Source: Haplomitrium mnioides
Lineage: Eukaryota > Marchantiophyta > Haplomitriopsida > Calobryales
Reading direction: 5' to 3'
Assembly (NCBI GenBank): GCA_049999725.1
Contig: JBNGIS010010401.1
Span: 1-21,183 of the forward strand
DNA: 21,183 nucleotides
The notes below the pieces were generated by a model. That model saw only the letters and a list, made by a program, of their open reading frames with translations. It was not told where the DNA came from and made no database searches. Below, piece by piece: positions 20,064 to 21,183 of this stretch. The position numbers were made by a program, and so were the translations under genes. Each line of letters begins with the position of its first letter. The stretch's first letter is position 1.

Positions 20064-20275
20064 GATCCGAGTCTAAAGGACTTTGCGGATCCGATCCGAA
20101 GGACTTCACAGATTTGAATCCGGAGGGCTTCGAGGATCCAAAACCGAAGGACTTCGTGGATTCGAATTCAAAGAATTTCGCGGATCTAAATCTGGATGAC
20201 TTCGCGGATCCAAATCCGGAGGACTTTGCGTATCCGAATCCGAGGGACTTCATGGATCCGAATCCAAAGGATCAT
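20064..20275 (-). repeat. 24-bp tandem array 2, copy B (9 units)
   Basis: Nine units of the GATCCGAATCCGAAGG type, one of them about a base short. Unit number equals copy A, unlike the other two arrays. Confidence 0.88.
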
Positions 20276-20625
20276 TTACGATGCAGCATTTTCCCTTGCA
20301 TGCAGTTCCTTCCATCTGCTATCGGCCTTCGATTTCTGTCGCGCACCTCTGGTCCTCCTCGTCCGATCCCTGATCTTCCTCTACTTCCGATGTCACTCTT
20401 CTTCCCACTTCTCTGCTTATTACCTCTAGCGAGTGTTCTGTTCTTCCTTGCCCTGGTCCTAATTCCTGCCTTTCGCTGATGCTTGCATGACCCCTTCCAC
20501 TTGCCCCCGATCTGAAGTACCCCAATGCCTCTTGTATATCCCCGCACCTTAGAAGTCGAGAACTGCCCCATCGATGCTTCCAATTCCCTCAATTTTTTAG
20601 AAGTGTCCCAATTCGCCGGTTGATA

Positions 20626-20630
20626 GCTGG
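20626..20630. repeat. Target-site duplication of gag-only element, right copy
   Basis: GCTGG follows the diverged LTR end and pairs with GGTGG at 12838-12842. Confidence 0.55.
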
Positions 20631-20820
20631 TCCACCACAATCGTGGCCATTGTGCTCGTGCTCATGCTTGTGCAGCATCCAGCAATACGTCAGGTCCAAT
20701 CCAAGAACGCACCTGATGAACACTCTCCACAAGGCTCTAGCAACTATCTCCCAACATAAGCATATTCTCCAAGATATACGTGGGAAATGGTATGTGATGG
20801 AGTTGGAGATGGTGTAGAAT
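20631..20820 (-). other. Unassigned flank, possible pol fragment of the host element
   Basis: Read on the - strand, short open pieces (EIVARALWRVFIRC; WIGPDVLLDAAQA) faintly recall the integrase zinc-finger zone of Gypsy elements, but no ligand set is clear. Joined to 12842 without the inserted element, one phase stays open across the junction. The assignment is weak. Confidence 0.2.
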
Positions 20821-21183
20821 CCTCAACATCTCCAAAAAATAGCTACTACTTTGAACCAAGAACTGCTACTACGTTCATATTTCAATTGGCGATCACAAAA
20901 ACCAATTTCAAAATTTAGGTATGCAAAATCATGAATTTGACGCTAGTAATATTTGTTTGCAAAACAAATATAATTTTGTATATCAAAATGGCTTACTGTG
21001 AGTGCACAATACATTAAAAACAAATCTTCTTATGAGTATTTTACAAAATTACTTTCATAATTTCATCTTTCAAAAGCATGAGCATCGCCAAACAAAATAT
21101 ATATAAACAAAACACGACACTTGTTGTTAAATATTTTAAAAGCTAACAATTATTGCAAAAAATACAGCCGCTACTTTGAACCA
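20821..21183. repeat. AT-rich end with ~25-bp direct repeat 325 bp apart
   Basis: An A-run followed by CTACTACTTTGAACCA at about 20834-20858 recurs as an A-run and GCTACTTTGAACCA at 21157-21183, where the window ends. No gene was recognised between them. It may be the start of a tandem satellite or the edges of a small element, but only one full interval is visible. Confidence 0.4.

Larger units (their letters stand above)
12843..20625 (-). mobile_element. Gag-only LTR element with giant LTRs (TR-GAG/LARD-like)
   Basis: Two direct repeats of 2719 bp (12843-15561) and 3135 bp (17491-20625) enclose 1929 bp. Orientation is fixed on the - strand by three signs: a tRNA-Asn-type primer site just inside the LTR at 17491, a polypurine tract just outside the LTR at 15561, and the gag-like frame between them. 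Left-LTR ends are TGTCAT/ATGACA, a perfect 6-bp inverted repeat. The right LTR starts TGTCACG and ends in a diverged TTGATA. No protease, RT or integrase motif lies between the LTRs, so the element is non-autonomous. Its repeat-filled LTRs make up three quarters of its length. Confidence 0.82.
17491..20625 (-). repeat. 5' LTR of gag-only element (copy B)
   Basis: Aligns with copy A from TGTCACGCCCC onward. The composite array runs 18866-20275, followed by the distal U3 to 20625. The outer end is diverged (TTGATA against ATGACA in copy A), so its boundary rests on the alignment and the target duplication. Confidence 0.83.

Noticed and set aside
20272-20640. - strand open frame at the start of U3, similar in both LTRs (15349-15630)
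   Set aside because: Similarity of the two is explained by their being LTR copies. Copy A has a stop where copy B continues, and no domain was recognised.

Overview
This window looks like intergenic, retrotransposon-packed DNA from a large plant nuclear genome. I see no intact gene, no RNA gene and nothing prokaryotic. The evidence for a plant is a set of LTR-retrotransposon relics, tRNA primer-binding sites that fit plant tRNAs, and a decayed copy of a plant-type DUF7869 gene. A non-flowering plant (conifer, fern or bryophyte) is a guess from the flavour of the families and is not proven.

Layout: (1) 1-2229, AT-rich DNA with a broken DUF7869-like gene on the + strand (about 508-2229). (2) 2230-4220, AT-rich DNA without genes; its right part is probably the 3' non-coding part or LTR of the next element. 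(3) A degenerate Ty3/Gypsy element on the - strand is the host of the nest. Its pol is seen at 12662-10632 (end of RT, RNase H, integrase) and its C-terminus at 4437-4221, where it ends in a PHD-finger-like zinc motif. (4) A Ty1/Copia element on the + strand (4438-10631, LTRs of about 1.18 kb) sits inside that integrase C-terminus. Removing it together with one 5-bp target duplication restores the Gypsy reading phase. (5) A second LTR element on the - strand (12843-20625) has very long LTRs (2.7 and 3.1 kb) but only 1.93 kb of internal DNA, which holds a gag-like zinc-knuckle frame and no pol. This is the architecture called TR-GAG or LARD. It has a target duplication, a tRNA-Asn-type primer site and a polypurine tract. 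(6) 20631-21183 is a short unassigned flank followed by AT-rich DNA.

The most notable points are the PHD finger on the Gypsy integrase, the hierarchical 24-bp and 156-bp repeats filling U3 of the gag-only element, the half-tRNA(iMet) primer site of the Copia element, and a roughly 36-bp minisatellite in the predicted transcribed leader of the Copia LTR. All coding frames carry stops, frameshifts or lost catalytic residues, so nothing here is likely to move by itself. The gag-only element would in any case have depended on proteins supplied in trans.
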